A stretch of DNA of 22,541 nucleotides from Granulicella sp. (GTDB lineage: Bacteria; Acidobacteriota; Terriglobia; Terriglobales; Acidobacteriaceae). This document shows positions 21,150 to 22,541 of the stretch, piece after piece (position 1 is the stretch's first letter; each line of letters starts with the position of its first letter). The notes beneath the pieces were generated by a model. It made no database searches. It had not been told where the DNA came from and saw only the letters and a program-made list of their open reading frames with translations. The position numbers and the translations under genes were made by a program. The stretch lies in NCBI GenBank assembly GCA_003133205.1, contig PKWK01000115.1, forward strand, positions 6,138-28,678, given 5' to 3'.

Positions 21150-21831
21150 GGAAGTCCCCCCGGAGCTTCTTGATGAGGGGGTGCTGTAGCGAGTCAATGT
21201 ACCGAGAGCCGAAGGCCTTCTCCAGGACCTCGGTGAACGTCATGGAAGGCCAGGTTGGGTCCGCCGGGGACGTCATCGGAGATTCGAGCAGGTAACCATT
21301 GGAGGACATGTCCGGGATGACACGTACCCAGTGACGCGAGGCTTCGCTGATGGCGATGCGGGCCGACTGGCTCCAAGAGTTCGTCGAGTTCTTGTAGTGC
21401 CAAAGGAAGAGGGACCCGTCGGCAGTGATTGCAGTTGCCAAGTTGAGCATGTCCAACTTGTTCTCGATGTCGGCGGGCAGATCGAGATCGGGGGCAAGGA
21501 GGTAAATATCACCCGTCGATTCGTCCTCTACGGTTGGCATGCAGTCAGCACGGTAGTCAGGTGAAGAGTGCGTACGGACGAACTGCTTCTTCGAAGGCTT
21601 GCGGACGGGGATCACCGTCTGCTGCTTCCGAACCCAGGTGGTGGAGTCCTCCGCCTTCTGGGTCTGACTCTTCCGATACAGGCTGGGGTCGAACTTGGAT
21701 ACGGCCTTGGCACGCGTCGAAGTCTCTGCGCCTGATTCACTGACATGGGTTGGGGTGGTGCCCGAAGGCTCGATCGGAAGATTCTCTGAAGAATCCCCGG
21801 GTGTGGTGGGAGAGTGGCCCTGCTCGAACAT
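21142..21831 (-). CDS. Unknown protein encoded with the element 2 polymerase
   Basis: A 229-residue protein with no named domain I can assign. The first 60 residues are Ser/Thr/Pro-rich and likely disordered. The conserved-looking core begins at KFDPSLYRKSQ and includes VIPVRKPSKKQFVRTHSSPDYR, then DIYLLAPDLDLPADIENKLDMLNLATAI, LFLWHYKN and WPSMTFTEVLEKAFGSRYIDSLQHPLIKKLRG. I have the impression that similar proteins occur in other proteobacterial and acidobacterial mobile islands, but cannot confirm it here. It overlaps the polymerase gene by 8 bases and is first in the operon, so it is a candidate polymerase accessory or initiation factor. The start ATG at 21831 has AAGGGC six bases upstream. 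Confidence 0.7.
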   Translation of the reverse strand: MFEQGHSPTTPGDSSENLPIEPSGTTPTHVSESGAETSTRAKAVSKFDPSLYRKSQTQKAEDSTTWVRKQQTVIPVRKPSKKQFVRTHSSPDYRADCMPTVEDESTGDIYLLAPDLDLPADIENKLDMLNLATAITADGSLFLWHYKNSTNSWSQSARIAISEASRHWVRVIPDMSSNGYLLESPMTSPADPTWPSMTFTEVLEKAFGSRYIDSLQHPLIKKLRGDFHA

Positions 21832-21973
21832 GTATCGCCCTTCAACAGCTGGATTTGTGCTGTCGTGAGTTGCCTCACTGATCAGCGCAAACTCAGAGTA
21901 TGTTTGGCGAAACGTGTTTTTTAGGATCGATATCGGATACTTGACCCGGGATGGATCCAGGAATGGATCTGTG
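21832..21973 (-). promoter_or_regulatory. Spacer upstream of the polymerase operon
   Basis: This 142-base spacer must hold the promoter or leader of the unknown-pol-xis-int operon. It contains a direct repeat ATGGATC (21951 and 21963, period 12), further GGATC/GGAT motifs at 21923-21940 and a small GTGAG-TTGC-CTCAC dyad. No convincing -35/-10 pair is seen. Confidence 0.3.
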
Positions 21974-22507
21974 CTACCGGCGAGGTCTTGATCGCGCTAC
22001 TTCTTCAAGGTTCTCAAGCAGGCCTATCATCCTGCCGTAGAGAGTGGGGTGCTTCTCGTGGAAGTCCTGAAGCTTGTCAACGAGGTTGTCAGCCTTAAAT
22101 TTCTTGCCGGTGTACAGCAGGGTGATATATGCAACTGTGTGAGCATGCCGAACAGCTAATCGGGATCGATCCGGTAGCTGCAACCGCTTCTTCCTCCTGC
22201 TGGAGTTCATGGATGCGATGGACCTCTTTTCGCACATCCGAACATAGGCAAGCAGGAAGAGTAAACCCTTCGAATTCATGAGTGTTTTCAGATTTGGTGC
22301 TGGCCACGATTGTGCGAGCCGTTGGATCCAGGGCAGCAGTGATCGCAGCATCGCCATTGCTTCGTCGGGCGCAACCTCTTCGAACTCCACCAGGTCTCTT
22401 CGGATTTGTGGGTTGTGATGCAGAACATCTGCAGCCACTAGCAGTTCATTTTCATATCGCTTTATCATCTCAGCGGCGGCCTGAACTTTGTTGATGAGAA
22501 CAGCCAT
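21974..22507 (-). CDS. Hypothetical helical protein
   Basis: A 177-residue protein that I do not recognise. It is largely alpha-helical: LINKVQAAAEMIKRYENELLVAADVL, DEAMAMLRSLLPWIQRLAQSW, LLFLLAYVRMCEK and LVDKLQDFHEKHPTLYGRMIGLLENLEE. A basic stretch (SSRRKKRLQLPDRSRLAVRHAH) lies near the middle, and the C-terminus ends in SRPRR. No signal peptide or clear membrane segment is present. It is upstream of the polymerase operon on the same strand, 142 bases away, and reads from just inside the window edge. It may be part of element 2's core or cargo. Confidence 0.6.
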   Translation of the reverse strand: MAVLINKVQAAAEMIKRYENELLVAADVLHHNPQIRRDLVEFEEVAPDEAMAMLRSLLPWIQRLAQSWPAPNLKTLMNSKGLLFLLAYVRMCEKRSIASMNSSRRKKRLQLPDRSRLAVRHAHTVAYITLLYTGKKFKADNLVDKLQDFHEKHPTLYGRMIGLLENLEEVARSRPRR

Positions 22508-22541
22508 ATCATCACTGGTTGCTAGTACTACTGTGTTATAA

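Larger units (their letters stand above)
17639..22541. mobile_element. Integrative element 2, stacked at the same tRNA site (right end outside window)
   Basis: Past attR1 there is a second set of integration genes in the same order and direction as element 1. Integrase is next to the att site, then excisionase, followed here by a family A DNA polymerase and two unknown genes, all on the minus strand. The four genes from 17751 to 21831 overlap end to end. The far att site is not in the window. I infer an element that brings its own polymerase; its transfer functions, if any, lie further right. Confidence 0.75.

Overview
The first 9.7 kb is a GC-rich bacterial chromosome. The best guess is Acidobacteriota (class Terriglobia), inferred from the overall look of the proteins, the intergenic palindromes of the form GGGGCTAAAGCCCC, and a small CxH...CxxC zinc-ribbon protein. 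No rRNA or marker gene is present to prove this. From position 9748 onward the sequence is mobile DNA inserted at a tRNA-Val gene.

Chromosomal part (1-9747). The window opens inside egtB (ergothioneine sulfoxide synthase, minus strand, cut by the left edge). Next come a secreted M1-family metallopeptidase and an iron-sulfur assembly cluster, all on the minus strand. The transcription order is iscR, iscS, iscU, iscA, hicA, hicB, hscB, then the peptidase. IscR is the Fe-S sensing repressor, IscS supplies sulfur, IscU is the scaffold, IscA is an A-type carrier and HscB is the J-domain co-chaperone. A HicAB toxin-antitoxin pair sits inside the cluster between iscA and hscB. No hscA or ferredoxin gene is visible. 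Divergent from iscR are a GNAT acetyltransferase and a 60-residue zinc-ribbon protein. They are followed by a minus-strand CDP-alcohol phosphatidyltransferase (pgsA-like) and an intact tRNA-Val(GAC).

Element 1 (9748-17684, about 7.9 kb). It is bounded by a perfect 46-bp direct repeat of the 3' part of the tRNA, starting in the anticodon loop. It carries a tyrosine integrase next to attL, a MerR-type excisionase, an HUH rolling-circle-type replication initiator, a divergent unknown gene, a single-chain restriction-modification enzyme of the ISP/IIG type without a helicase, and a DUF4236-like gene broken by a frameshift. Two short regions hold dense, regular repeats that look like operators or a replication origin: 11336-11548, and 12506-12549 between rep and its divergent neighbour. 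Short GGGGCCAATAAG repeats near both ends look like integrase arm sites.

Element 2 (from 17639, running off the right edge). A second integrase lies just past attR1 in the same geometry, so a second element appears to be stacked at the same tRNA site. Its genes form a very tight minus-strand operon with overlapping ends: an unknown protein, a family A DNA polymerase with a 3'-5' exonuclease domain, an excisionase and the integrase. Another unknown gene lies upstream. The second integrase has serine where the first catalytic arginine should be. The polymerase has leucine at the O-helix position of E. coli Phe762 and an altered motif C. The integrated, polymerase-carrying element is the most unusual system in the window.
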